Shown one piece after another: positions 28,386-37,108 of a DNA stretch of 64,000 nucleotides. Location: the NCBI RefSeq assembly GCF_900090275.1, contig NZ_LT607755.1:3100001-3164000 (forward strand), in the 5' to 3' direction. Under the pieces are notes generated by a model. It did no database searches and was not told the origin of the DNA. It saw only the letters and a list, made by a program, of their open reading frames with translations. A program made the translations under genes and the position numbers. The stretch is from Micromonospora zamorensis. GTDB taxonomy: Bacteria > Actinomycetota > Actinomycetes > Mycobacteriales > Micromonosporaceae. Positions within the stretch are counted from its first letter, which is position 1. The number at the start of each line of letters is the position of its first letter.

Positions 28386-29974
28386 CGAGCGTCGCGCCCC
28401 GGGCGTTGATCGTCGTGCTCGACGGCGTCGAGCTGGCCGGCGCGGCCCGTCAGCGGATCCGCTCGCTGCGGGTGGCCGCACGACTCGACCAGCCCACCCA
28501 GGCCGAGCTGGTGCTCGCCACCAGCGCCGGGACCGGCGCGTTCGACCCGGCGGTCCGCCCCGGGGCGACCCTCGACGTACGGCTGACCGATCACGCCGAC
28601 GCCCTGTTCGGTGGAGAGGTGACCGCCGTGGAGGTCGAGTACGCCGCCGACGGCGCGGCGGTGCTGCGGCTACGGGCGTACGACCCGCTGCACCGGTTGC
28701 GCAAGCGGCAGGGGTTGCGGGTCTTCACCTCGGTGACCGCCGTCGAGCTGGCCCGGGAGCTGTGCGGCGGCGTGGGGCTGGAGGTGACGGCCGAGGTCGA
28801 CGGCCCACGGCTGGAGCGGCTGTTGCAGCACCGGCACAGCGATCTGGACCTGCTGCGCGAGGTGACCGGTCGGGCCGGGCTGCACCTGGCCGCCGATGGT
28901 GACGGGGTGCGGCTGGTCACCCTCGCCGGTTACGGGGAGCCGGTCGCGTTGACCCTCGGCGCGGGCGTGCACACCCTGCGCCTGTCCACCAACGCCGACC
29001 AGGCCAGCGGTGCGAGCGTGGCCCTGGGCTGGCACCCGCAGCGGGCCGAGGTGATCAGCCAGCAGGCCGACGACGCGCGCTGCGGTCGACCCGCCGGCGA
29101 CCGCCTGGACCCGGCCGACGTGGGTGCCGACGGGGTGCGCACCGCCGTCGACCAGCCCGGCCGCAGCGACGACGAGTTGGCGGCGCTGGCCCAGGCGCGA
29201 CTGGACACCCGGGCGGCGGCGCTGGTCACGGCCGAGGGGGTGGCCGAGGGCGATCCAACGCTGCGGCCGGGTCGGCGGATCGCCCTGACCGGTGTGCCCG
29301 ATCCGGTCGCCGGGGCGTACGTGCTGACCGAGGTGGTGCACACGGTGGACGGCAACGGGCACCTGACCCGGTTCTCCACAGTGCCGCCGGTCGCCCCACC
29401 GACCCCGGCCGGCGGGACTGTGGTCACTCTGGGCACCGTCACCGACGTCGGTGACCCGGACGGGCTGGGCCGGGTCCGCCTGACCCTGCCGGCGTACGGG
29501 GACCTGGACGCCGGCTGGCTCGCCGTGCTCTGCCCCGGCGCGGGCCGGGGAAAGGGCCTGGTGGCGCTTCCCGACCCGGACGACACCGTGCTGGTGGTGC
29601 TGCCCGGAGGCGAGCCGGCCTCGGGCATCGTGCTGGGTTCGCTGTTCGGCGCCGTCGAGCCGTACGACGCGGGCATCGACGACGGCCGGGCGCGGCGCTG
29701 GACGCTACGCACCGCCGGCGGGCAGTCGATCGTCGTCGACGACGTGCAGCGCAGCCTGCGGCTGGCCACCGAGGGCGGCAGCTATCTGGAACTGACTCCC
29801 GACCTGGCCACGCTGCACGCCGCGTCCGACCTGGTGATCTCCGCACCCGGCCGGGCCATGGTGGTGCGCGCCCGCAGCGTGGACTTCCTGCACGCCGAGT
29901 CGACCGAGGACCCGACGACCGCGGCGAGGCAGGCCCGTTCCCTCGCCCGCGCCCACCACGAAGGAGGCAGCTGA
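28382..29974 (+). CDS. VgrG/gpD-like hub and spike protein
   Basis: This 530-aa protein is the central spike (Afp8/Pvc8 type). Residues 1-340 resemble phage late control gene D (hub) with VRLRAYDPLHRLRKRQGLRVF-type content and SDLDLLREVTGRAGLHLAAD. Residues about 340-430 are an OB-fold gp5-like domain (VTDVGDPDGLGRVRLTLPAY, GKGLVALPDPDDTVLVVLPG). The C-terminal 100 residues form a short beta-rich needle. The start is a GTG in a GTGA overlap. No toxin domain is visible at the C-terminus. Confidence 0.88.
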   Translation: MTSVAPRALIVVLDGVELAGAARQRIRSLRVAARLDQPTQAELVLATSAGTGAFDPAVRPGATLDVRLTDHADALFGGEVTAVEVEYAADGAAVLRLRAYDPLHRLRKRQGLRVFTSVTAVELARELCGGVGLEVTAEVDGPRLERLLQHRHSDLDLLREVTGRAGLHLAADGDGVRLVTLAGYGEPVALTLGAGVHTLRLSTNADQASGASVALGWHPQRAEVISQQADDARCGRPAGDRLDPADVGADGVRTAVDQPGRSDDELAALAQARLDTRAAALVTAEGVAEGDPTLRPGRRIALTGVPDPVAGAYVLTEVVHTVDGNGHLTRFSTVPPVAPPTPAGGTVVTLGTVTDVGDPDGLGRVRLTLPAYGDLDAGWLAVLCPGAGRGKGLVALPDPDDTVLVVLPGGEPASGIVLGSLFGAVEPYDAGIDDGRARRWTLRTAGGQSIVVDDVQRSLRLATEGGSYLELTPDLATLHAASDLVISAPGRAMVVRARSVDFLHAESTEDPTTAARQARSLARAHHEGGS

Positions 29975-30312
29975 TGCGCTGGATCCACAGTGACTCCGTG
30001 ATCACCTGCGACCACGACGGCCGGGTCGACAACCGGCCCTCGCAGCAGTGGGTGACAGTGACCGCCGTACCCGTGCTCGTGGACGACGACCCGGAGGGCC
30101 GCGACATCAAGGCCTGCCCCAACTACGGCCCGACGATCAAGCCGTGCGGCAAGACGCTGAACGTCCGCGTCGGCTACAGCGACTGGCTGCGGGTCGACGG
30201 GGACCGGGTGGTGCTGTCACACCTGGAGGGGTTCACCGACGGCACGCCGCCGGGGCTGGTCCACCACACGGTGCGGGACCCGCGCCAGCGGTTCCTGGGG
30301 GCGGACCGATGA
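29974..30312 (+). CDS. PAAR-like spike-tip protein
   Basis: This 112-aa protein opens SDSVITCDHDGRVDNRPSQQ and then has PEGRDIKACPNYGPTIKPCG. The Cys, His and two further Cys residues could bind a metal at the sharpened tip, as in Afp10/PAAR-type caps of the spike. It starts in a TGATG overlap with the spike gene, the normal place for the tip. Its family is recognised by context and residue pattern. Confidence 0.75.
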   Translation: MRWIHSDSVITCDHDGRVDNRPSQQWVTVTAVPVLVDDDPEGRDIKACPNYGPTIKPCGKTLNVRVGYSDWLRVDGDRVVLSHLEGFTDGTPPGLVHHTVRDPRQRFLGADR

Positions 30313-30743
30313 GGGCCTTCCGCTTCGTCGGCGCCGGCTTCGACGCCGGCCGGAGCGGCGGGTTGGCGCTCACCGCGGCCGGCGGCCTGGCGATGACCGA
30401 GGGCGACGAGAGCGTACGGCAGGCGTTGTTCCTGCTCCTGTCGACGACACCCGGCGAACGGCTGATGCGACCCGGGTACGGCTCCCGGCTGCACCGGTTG
30501 GTCTTCGCGCCCAACGACGACACCACGGCCGGCCTGGCCATCCACTACGTCCGGCAGGCCATCGCCCGCTGGGAGCCGCGGGTCGAGGTGATCGACGTGG
30601 ACGCCGGGCCGGATCCGGACGACGCGTGGCGGCTGGTGATCCGACTGGACTACCGGGTGCGGGCCAGCCTGACCCCCGGGCAGCTGGTGTTCTCCGTGGA
30701 TCTGCTTCCGGTCGACGAACCCGCGCAGGGAGGACCCTCATGA
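30309..30743 (+). CDS. Baseplate wedge protein, GPW/gp25 family
   Basis: This 144-aa protein has the gp25-like core EGDESVRQALFLLLSTTPGE, MRPGYGSRLHRLVFAPND and the IARWEPRVEVIDVDA segment. These proteins (Afp9/Pvc9) connect the baseplate to the sheath. It overlaps both neighbours by ATGA, and its place between tip and baseplate J is the standard order. Confidence 0.92.
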   Translation: MRAFRFVGAGFDAGRSGGLALTAAGGLAMTEGDESVRQALFLLLSTTPGERLMRPGYGSRLHRLVFAPNDDTTAGLAIHYVRQAIARWEPRVEVIDVDAGPDPDDAWRLVIRLDYRVRASLTPGQLVFSVDLLPVDEPAQGGPS

Positions 30744-33382
30744 CGCTGCCCGTGCCGCACCTGGACGATCGCGGCTTCCTCGACCTGGTCACCGAGGCCC
30801 GGGAACGGATTCGGCAGTCCTGCCCGGAGTGGACCGACCTGTCGGCGCACGACCCCGGCATGGCGCTGGTGGAGGCGTTCGCGCACCTCACCGAGGTGAT
30901 GATCTACCGGTTGAACCAGTTGCCGGAGAAGGCGTACGTCTCGTTTCTGAACCTGCTCGGGGTCTCCCGGCACGCGCCCACCGCGGCCTGGGCGGACGTC
31001 CGGTTCACCCGCAGCGGCACCGACCGCGGCGCGGTGCGGGTCCCGGCCGGTCTGCGGGTCGCGGCGGCCCGGGGCGCCGACCCCCGGCCGGTCGTGTTCG
31101 TCACCACCGAACCGGCGCTGCTGCCCGCCGACGAGGAGTCGGTGACGGTCCGGATGCACCACTGCGAACCGGTCGAGGCGGAGCTGCTCGGCGTGGGCAC
31201 CGGCCAGCCGGGTCAGGTGCTGCGGGCCGCCCACGCTCCGCTGGCCCACACCGCCGAGGCGCTGGACCTGATGCTCGGTGTGGAGGTGCCGTCCGGCACT
31301 GTGGAGCTGGGCGCGGCGGCCCGCGAACACGACGGCCGCACGTTCGAGATCTGGCGACCGGTGGACAGCTTCGCCGGGCTCGGGCCGCAGTCCAAGGCGT
31401 ACCTGGTGGATCGCTGCTCGGGGACCGTCACCTTCGCCCCGGCCCTCGACCTGCGACCCCCCGCCGCGCCCGGCCAGCTCCCGGCGAGCGGGGCGACGGC
31501 GGTGACAGTGGCGGCCGTGCCGCCGGCCGGGCGACAGATCCGACTCTGGTACCGCGCCGGCGGTGGGCCCACCGGCAACGTGGCGTCGGGCACCCTGACC
31601 AGCCTGCGCGATCCGCTACCCGGGGTACGCGTCGACAACCCCACGCCGGCAGCCGGCGGCCGGGAGATGGAGGCGCTGGAATCGGTGCTGCTGCGCGGCC
31701 CGTACGAGTTCTTCGCGCAGCAGCGGGCCGTCACCGCCCGCGATTTCGAGGTGCTCGCCACCAGCTCCGGCGCGGTGGCAAGGGCCCGGGCGTTCACCCG
31801 CGCGGCGGTGTACAGCTTCGCCCGGCCCGGCGAGGTCGAGGTGGTGCTGGTCCCGTACGTGCCGCCGACGGCCCGCCCCGGTGGCCGGCTGCCGGTGGCG
31901 GTGCTGCGCGAGCACGAGGTGCCCGAGGCACGGCGTCGGGTCGAGGCGGACCTGGAGGAACGCCGGATGGTCGGGATCCGGTCCCGGGCGACCTGGGCGC
32001 GCTTCAAGGCCGTGTCGGTACGGGCCCGGGTGGTGGTCCGGCGCGAGGAGGACGTGGACGCGGTCCGCAGCCGGATCCACGACCGGCTGCACCAGACGTT
32101 GAGCCCGCTGCCGACCGCGCTCAACCCGACCGGCTGGCCGTTCGGGGAGCCGCTGCGGGCGTCCAACGTCTACCGGCTGCTGGAGCACGCCGAGCCGGGC
32201 GTGCGCTACGTCGAGTCTGTGCGGTTCGTGGTCGACGAGGCGCCCGACGCGGAGGTCCGCGCCCTCGCCGTCGACCAGTACCAGCCCCGCACCTGGTACG
32301 CCGGTCGCGGCCCGGTGCTGTTCCGTTCCAGCAACGGCGGCGCGGGGTGGGAGCCGGCCGGCCGCTTCGACGGCGAGACGGTGCTGCGGGTGGCGCCCGC
32401 GCCCGCGCCGGTGCGGCCGGGCATCGTCGCGCGCCCCGGCTCGGTGGCCGTGGTGACGCTGCGCGCGTCCGGTGGATCCCGGGTGCACCTGAGCACCGAT
32501 CTGGGTGAGACCTGGTCGCTGCTCACCGACCTGGACTCGCGGATCTCCGACGTGGCCTGGCTGGACCGCGACGGCGCGGGCGCGCTGCTGGTGGCCACCG
32601 ACACCGGCCTGTACGAGGTGTCGTTGCTGCCCGGCGCGGTGCCGTTGCAGATCCTGGTCGACCCGTCGGACGCCGACCGGGGGTTCTACGCGGTGCGCGC
32701 GTTCGTCTCGGAGCGCGGCGCGCCGGGTGTGGCGGTGGCGGCGCAGGCCAGTTTCGGGGTCTACCTGTCGACAGCGGGTGGCCGACCCGGCAGCTTCACC
32801 CACGTCGGCCTGTCCAACGTGGACAACCGAGTACTCGCCGTGCAGTACGACGGCCCGGCGACCCTGCTGTGGAGCGGCGCCGGCGAGCCGGACCCGAAGA
32901 AGCCCGGCCAGGGCTGCCACCGCACCCGGCTGTTCGAGTCCGATGTGAAGTGGCAGAGCATGCAGGCCGGCTGGATCGGCGGCACCTGCCGGGACCTGGC
33001 GTTCGCCGGGCCACTGGCGGTGGCGGCCACGCAGAGCGGCGGGGTGCTGCGGTTGGACACCCTGGCCGCGCAGCCGCAGTGGCAGTCGGTGTCGGTCAAC
33101 TGCGGGCTGCCGCTGCGCGACCGGACCCGCTTCGTACCCGTCGACGCCATCGCCGTGAGCGGCCCGACGGCCGGCGGCGCGGCCGGCGAGCCCGGTGCGG
33201 CGGAACGGCTGATCCTGGCCGGCGGCGAACGCGGCGTCTATCGCAGCGCCGGGGCCGTCGACTGGACGCCCAGCGCCAACCAGGCCACCGCCGACGTGGT
33301 GACCGTCCCGGATACCTGGCTGCTCTGCTCCGGCGAGCACGACATCGAGGTGGTGCGCCAGGATGCGACGCTCGGCGATTGA
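30740..33382 (+). CDS. Baseplate J protein fused to a beta-propeller
   Basis: This 880-aa protein has two halves. Residues 1-510 are a baseplate assembly protein of the Afp11/gpJ type (WTDLSAHDPGMALVEAFAHL, EVMIYRLNQLPEKAYVSFLN, later VTARDFEVLATSSGAVARAR). From about 510 onward the sequence becomes a propeller with Asp-box-like motifs (LFRSSNGGAGWEP, LSTDLGETWSLLTD, YRSAGAVDWTP) and several repeats of about 45-50 residues. Propellers of this kind bind glycans or proteins. The fusion is not part of a minimal baseplate J protein. The ATG overlaps the gp25 stop. Confidence 0.88.
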   Translation: MTLPVPHLDDRGFLDLVTEARERIRQSCPEWTDLSAHDPGMALVEAFAHLTEVMIYRLNQLPEKAYVSFLNLLGVSRHAPTAAWADVRFTRSGTDRGAVRVPAGLRVAAARGADPRPVVFVTTEPALLPADEESVTVRMHHCEPVEAELLGVGTGQPGQVLRAAHAPLAHTAEALDLMLGVEVPSGTVELGAAAREHDGRTFEIWRPVDSFAGLGPQSKAYLVDRCSGTVTFAPALDLRPPAAPGQLPASGATAVTVAAVPPAGRQIRLWYRAGGGPTGNVASGTLTSLRDPLPGVRVDNPTPAAGGREMEALESVLLRGPYEFFAQQRAVTARDFEVLATSSGAVARARAFTRAAVYSFARPGEVEVVLVPYVPPTARPGGRLPVAVLREHEVPEARRRVEADLEERRMVGIRSRATWARFKAVSVRARVVVRREEDVDAVRSRIHDRLHQTLSPLPTALNPTGWPFGEPLRASNVYRLLEHAEPGVRYVESVRFVVDEAPDAEVRALAVDQYQPRTWYAGRGPVLFRSSNGGAGWEPAGRFDGETVLRVAPAPAPVRPGIVARPGSVAVVTLRASGGSRVHLSTDLGETWSLLTDLDSRISDVAWLDRDGAGALLVATDTGLYEVSLLPGAVPLQILVDPSDADRGFYAVRAFVSERGAPGVAVAAQASFGVYLSTAGGRPGSFTHVGLSNVDNRVLAVQYDGPATLLWSGAGEPDPKKPGQGCHRTRLFESDVKWQSMQAGWIGGTCRDLAFAGPLAVAATQSGGVLRLDTLAAQPQWQSVSVNCGLPLRDRTRFVPVDAIAVSGPTAGGAAGEPGAAERLILAGGERGVYRSAGAVDWTPSANQATADVVTVPDTWLLCSGEHDIEVVRQDATLGD

Positions 33383-33878
33383 ACGGCTGCTGCCCGCCGC
33401 CTACCAGCGGGCCTGTGTGCCCGGCAGCGTGCTCTGGACGCTGCTGGACGTGATGGAGGCGCTGCACGCCCCGGACGAGGCGATCCTCGCCGAGGTGGAC
33501 GCCCTGTTCGACCCGTACCGGGCGCCGGACGGACTGGTCGTGCGTCTGACGCGGTGGGTGGCGATGGACCACGTGGTGGCCTCGCCCCGGCCGGACACCC
33601 CCCTGCCGCTGCCCGTGGGTCGGCTGCGTGACCTGGTGGCCAACGCCGCTCTGCTGGCCCGGTGGCGCGGCACCCCGTACGGGATGCGCAGAGCCCTCGA
33701 ACTGGCCACCGGGTTGCCGGGCTTCGCGATCGACGAGCCCGACGAACAGCCCTTCCACGTCGTGGTGCGGGTGCCGGCGGCCGCAGCCGGCCAGCTCACC
33801 GTGATCACCCGCATCGTCGAGGCGGAGAAGCCCGCCTCGACCACCGTCGAGATCGTTCTCGAAGAGGAGTCGTCATGA
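33363..33878 (+). CDS. Phage tail protein I (gpI)-like wedge protein
   Basis: This 171-aa protein has [20 protein letters not shown] at the start and [20 protein letters not shown] in the middle, the hallmark of P2 gpI-like wedge proteins (TPYG...ALELATG). It completes the wedge with gp25 and J. It begins 20 nt inside the J gene. The larger Afp12 of other systems carries extra C-terminal domains that are absent here. Confidence 0.85.
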   Translation: MRRSAIERLLPAAYQRACVPGSVLWTLLDVMEALHAPDEAILAEVDALFDPYRAPDGLVVRLTRWVAMDHVVASPRPDTPLPLPVGRLRDLVANAALLARWRGTPYGMRRALELATGLPGFAIDEPDEQPFHVVVRVPAAAAGQLTVITRIVEAEKPASTTVEIVLEEESS

Positions 33879-34804
33879 CCACCGAGTGGGCGGTCGTCGC
33901 CGCCGCCGAGCAGTTCACCCTCGACCCGCGCAACAGCGGCGAGCTGACATTCACCGTCTCCAACCCGGGCACCGCACCGGACACAGTGGTGTTCGACGTG
34001 GCCCCCGGCGACGGCTCCCAGCGGGCGTGGTTCACCGTCGCCGAGCCGCAGCGGGTGGTCCCCGGGCAGGGTTCGGTGTCGTTCCTGGTCAAGCTCGCGG
34101 TGCCCGCCGGCACCCCACCCCGGCGTTACGACATGACCGGCTTCGCGTACTCGGCGAACACCGCGCCGGAGGAGAGTTCCCGCTCCAGCGGTCGGGTCAC
34201 CTACGAGGTGCGGGCGGTCGCGCCGCCACGGCGTACCCCGTGGTTGTGGATCGCCGCGGCGGTGGCGTTGGTGCTGGTGGTGGTGACAGTGGGGGTCGTC
34301 CTGCTGACCCGTGACGGCGAGCCGGCCCCCGGCGAGCCGCGGGTGGTCACCGTCGAGGCGGAGAGCCTGGTGGACGCCGCGGTGCTCAAGTCGCCGCAGA
34401 ACAGCAAGGCGGCAGTGGGTGCGCAGCCCAACTGCTGCGGGGTGACCTGGTCCGGGGACAAGCAACTGTTCTTCACGGGGCTGGCCATCGGCGATCAGGT
34501 CACCGTGACGGTGCAGATCCCGGCCGACGGCACCTGGCGGTTCGCGACGGTACGGACCACGGCCCCGGATTACGCGAACACCGTCTTCACCATCGACGGC
34601 AGCCAGGTCGGCGACACTTTCCTCGGCTTCACGCCGAAGGTGCAGAAGACGGAGTTCCTGGACGTCGGAACGATCCGGCTGGCCAGAGGGCCGCACCAGG
34701 TCACGCTGCTGGTGATTGGCAAGACACAGGGCACGAACTTCTACTTCGCCGGGGTCGACACCATCCGGTTCACCGAGGTCGTGGCGCAGGCCGTGACGCG
34801 ATGA
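33875..34804 (+). CDS. Single-pass membrane protein with Ig/NEW3-like and CBM6-like domains
   Basis: This 309-aa protein has three parts. Residues 1-115 form a beta-sandwich-like domain ([20 protein letters not shown], later [20 protein letters not shown]). Residues 122-145 form a membrane helix ([20 protein letters not shown]). Residues 156-309 form a domain opening with VVTVEAESL and ending [14 protein letters not shown], typical of carbohydrate-binding jelly rolls. There is no signal peptide, so the N-terminus should face the cytoplasm and the CBM-like domain the wall. It is coupled to the gpI gene by ATGA and may anchor or trigger the injection device at the membrane. Confidence 0.72.
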   Translation: MTTEWAVVAAAEQFTLDPRNSGELTFTVSNPGTAPDTVVFDVAPGDGSQRAWFTVAEPQRVVPGQGSVSFLVKLAVPAGTPPRRYDMTGFAYSANTAPEESSRSSGRVTYEVRAVAPPRRTPWLWIAAAVALVLVVVTVGVVLLTRDGEPAPGEPRVVTVEAESLVDAAVLKSPQNSKAAVGAQPNCCGVTWSGDKQLFFTGLAIGDQVTVTVQIPADGTWRFATVRTTAPDYANTVFTIDGSQVGDTFLGFTPKVQKTEFLDVGTIRLARGPHQVTLLVIGKTQGTNFYFAGVDTIRFTEVVAQAVTR

Positions 34805-35262
34805 GCGGTCGGCAGAAGGCGCTGCTGGGGCTGTTCGCCGTCCTGCTGGTGGCGTTGTTCGTGGTCGCGGTCGGCGCGGGCGGTGGCGACCGGGGTGACC
34901 CGGGCGCCCGGCACGGGTTGGTCGACCGGTTGGGTGCGCTGGGCGCCGAGCGTGCCTCGGTGGACCCGGCCACGGTCAGCGCCGACTGCCTTGCCGAGGT
35001 CGGCCGGCTGGTCTTCTCCGGCGGTTGCGTGCTGCGGGTCGCCGACCCCGGCGGGTTACGCACCCTGGTGCTGCGTAGCGCGGCACGGTTCACGGTCGTC
35101 GCGCCCGCTCCGGGCGACGCCGACCTGACCATCCGCGACGAGGTGGAGCCGGCACCGGACGGCACCGGCGCGGTGGCGAAGGTCGCCGTGGACCAGGCCA
35201 CCGAGGTCGGTGTGCGCTGTCCCGGCCTGGGTTCCTGCACGGTCTTCGTGGCCGCATCCTGA
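34801..35262 (+). CDS. Membrane-anchored hypothetical protein of the CIS operon
   Basis: This 153-aa protein has an N-terminal membrane segment ([20 protein letters not shown]) and an external domain with four cysteines (about 60-153, including [27 protein letters not shown]). A beta-rich domain with two likely disulfides is probable. The start overlaps the previous gene's stop by ATGA. I recognise no family; its tight coupling suggests an extracellular partner of the CBM-like protein. Confidence 0.62.
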   Translation: MSGRQKALLGLFAVLLVALFVVAVGAGGGDRGDPGARHGLVDRLGALGAERASVDPATVSADCLAEVGRLVFSGGCVLRVADPGGLRTLVLRSAARFTVVAPAPGDADLTIRDEVEPAPDGTGAVAKVAVDQATEVGVRCPGLGSCTVFVAAS

Positions 35263-35293
35263 CCGGCTCGTTCCGATTCGAGAGGAGGCCGCC

Positions 35294-36079
35294 GTGGGTG
35301 ACCTGCGCAAGCCGTTCCTGCTGCTGGCCATGCTCGCCATCGTCCTGGCGATCGGCGTGGAGCTGGGCGCCGGGCTGCTGCTCGGCGGCGCCGACGCCGG
35401 CGCGGCCCTCGCGGACAGCGCCGGAGCGTTGGACGTCGAACTCGACGACGTGTCCGGGGTCAGCGAACCGTCCGGTCGGGGCACCGGCTATCTCGCGTTG
35501 ATCGACGCGGTGGCGGTCTGGAGCACCGGGCTGTTCTGCCTGGCCCTGCTGCTGCCCGAACGCGTCCAGGGCCGGGTGCAGGGCGTCGCCGGCCTGATCT
35601 TCTCGATCATCCTGATCATCGTCGGGCTGGTCGCGCTGGTCGTCGCGTTCGTCGAGCTGACGATCATGGTGTCGCTGTTCCTGGCCGCCCCGTTCGGCAC
35701 ATTGGCGTACCTGGCCCTGTGGGGGTTCTTCCCGGTCGGCGAGGCGGCGGTGCTGCTCGGGCTGGTGCTGCTGCTCAAGCTCGTCTGGGCCGGGCTGCTG
35801 GTGGCAGCCCAGCCGCGATTCCTGCAGAACAAGGGTCTCGTCCTGCTGATCCTCACCACACTGCTGTGCACTGTCGTGCTGGAGTTCCTGCACAACCTGG
35901 TGCCGGTGATCCTGGTCAGCATCGTCGACGACGTGGCGGCACTGGTCTTCGCGATCATCGCGATCATCTGGGGGCTGGTGCTGCTGATCGGCTCGATCCC
36001 GGCGATCGTCAAGGCCATCCGGGTCACCGCCGCCCTGCCAGCCCGCGCCAGTGCCACCACCCGCCCCTCGCCCCGTTGA
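35294..36079 (+). CDS. Polytopic membrane protein at the end of the CIS operon
   Basis: This 261-aa protein has about six hydrophobic segments (PFLLLAMLAIVLAIGVELGA, LIFSIILIIVGLVALVVAF, VLLGLVLLLKLVWAGLLVA and others) and a short charged tail. GAGAGGAGG precedes the GTG at 35294. The stop codon lies inside the left arm of the hairpin at 36075. I recognise no family. It is the last gene of the CIS block. Confidence 0.65.
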   Translation: MGDLRKPFLLLAMLAIVLAIGVELGAGLLLGGADAGAALADSAGALDVELDDVSGVSEPSGRGTGYLALIDAVAVWSTGLFCLALLLPERVQGRVQGVAGLIFSIILIIVGLVALVVAFVELTIMVSLFLAAPFGTLAYLALWGFFPVGEAAVLLGLVLLLKLVWAGLLVAAQPRFLQNKGLVLLILTTLLCTVVLEFLHNLVPVILVSIVDDVAALVFAIIAIIWGLVLLIGSIPAIVKAIRVTAALPARASATTRPSPR

Positions 36080-36135
36080 TCATGAAGTTGTTGCCCTGAC
36101 ACGCCGGGCGGAGTGGCAACAACTTCATGGTCAAC
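36075..36135. terminator. Inverted repeat spanning both convergent stop codons
   Basis: GTTGATCATGAAGTTGTTGC(C) at 36075-36095 pairs with 36115-36135 over 21 bp with a single T/C change (G-U in RNA). The stop of the CIS operon's last gene (36077-36079) is in the left arm, and the stop of the convergent PmoA-like gene (36131-36133) is in the right arm. It probably acts as a bidirectional terminator. Confidence 0.85.
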
Positions 36136-37108
36136 GCGCGGTGTTGGCGAGGGCCGCGGCCTGGGCGCGGTTGAGGGTGCCGTCGGCGACCACCACCGCG
36201 TGCCGGCCGCGACGGTCGGTGCCGGCCGCGACGGTGACCGGCTCGTCGAACGCGAACGCCACCCCCACACCCGGATACATGGCGGTCCGCGTGAACCACC
36301 GGTCGCCGTCGCCGAGACCGGTGAAGACCAGGGTGTACGCCCCACCGTCCGGCCCGGTGCCGCACAGCGCGACCCAGGGCTGGGCGGAGCCGTTGACCGC
36401 CTCCTCCCCCGTCGCCGTGGCGCTGAACACCGACGCCGGGGCGGCCGAGACCGCCCGCCAGAAGAACCCGCCGTATCCGGCGCCGCCGGGGCGGCCGTTG
36501 GTGGCCGGGCTACCCAGTCGCACGTCCTGCCGCGCCGGGGCACTCAGCGTGTAGTCCACCTCCAGCCGCCAAGCCGACACACCGCCGCTCGGGTCACCGG
36601 TGCTCGGTCCGTCACCGCTCGGGTCACCGCCGCTCGGCCCCTCGCTGGTCAGCGCGACGGCACCGGTCAGCGCTACCGCGGTGAGCTGGCGGTGTTCGGT
36701 GAGCAGCACCGCGCCGTGCGGGTCGCGCCACTCCAGCCGGTGGGCCAGACGGTCGGCGGCCCGCTCCGACCAGCGGACGTGCGCGATCCGCCCGTGGTCG
36801 TCGCGCCAGGTGTAGCCGACGTCGCGCACGTAGGTGCGCCCACCCCAGAGGTTGGTGCCGTTGACGTCCTGCACGGCCAGGGAGGCCCCGAGGTGCCACA
36901 CGTGGTCGGCGGGCTGCGCGTCGGTGACCACCGTGCCGGCCAGGGTGCGTACCGGGTGCAGGTACGGCCGGGGTCCGTGCCGCGCGTCCAACGCCGGGTC
37001 GAGCACGTACCGGGCCACCTCCGTCCCACCGACCAGCAGCCCGATCTGCTCGTCGGTCGTGGTGGCGTCGGCGGGCCCGGCGGCCCGGGCCGGACGATCG
37101 GCGGTCAT
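36131..37108 (-). CDS. PmoA-like (DUF6807) protein
   Basis: This 325-aa protein reads TLAGTVVTDAQPADHVWHLG, GTNLWGGRTYVRDVGYTWR and later GGFFWRAVSAAPASVFSATA, the pattern of the PmoA/DUF6807 family. These proteins are common in sugar-utilisation loci and have no proven enzyme activity that I can name here. There is no signal peptide. The middle (about 160-180) is a Gly/Ser/Pro linker with repeated GGDPSGDGPSTGDPSGG-like units. It overlaps the YesL-like gene by ATGA, at the distal end of the importer operon. Confidence 0.82.
   Translation of the reverse strand: MTADRPARAAGPADATTTDEQIGLLVGGTEVARYVLDPALDARHGPRPYLHPVRTLAGTVVTDAQPADHVWHLGASLAVQDVNGTNLWGGRTYVRDVGYTWRDDHGRIAHVRWSERAADRLAHRLEWRDPHGAVLLTEHRQLTAVALTGAVALTSEGPSGGDPSGDGPSTGDPSGGVSAWRLEVDYTLSAPARQDVRLGSPATNGRPGGAGYGGFFWRAVSAAPASVFSATATGEEAVNGSAQPWVALCGTGPDGGAYTLVFTGLGDGDRWFTRTAMYPGVGVAFAFDEPVTVAAGTDRRGRHAVVVADGTLNRAQAAALANTAR

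Noticed and set aside
22551..36079. Prophage interpretation of the first tail region
   Set aside because: There is no integrase, terminase, portal, capsid or lysis gene, and the gene order and membrane proteins fit a contractile injection system.
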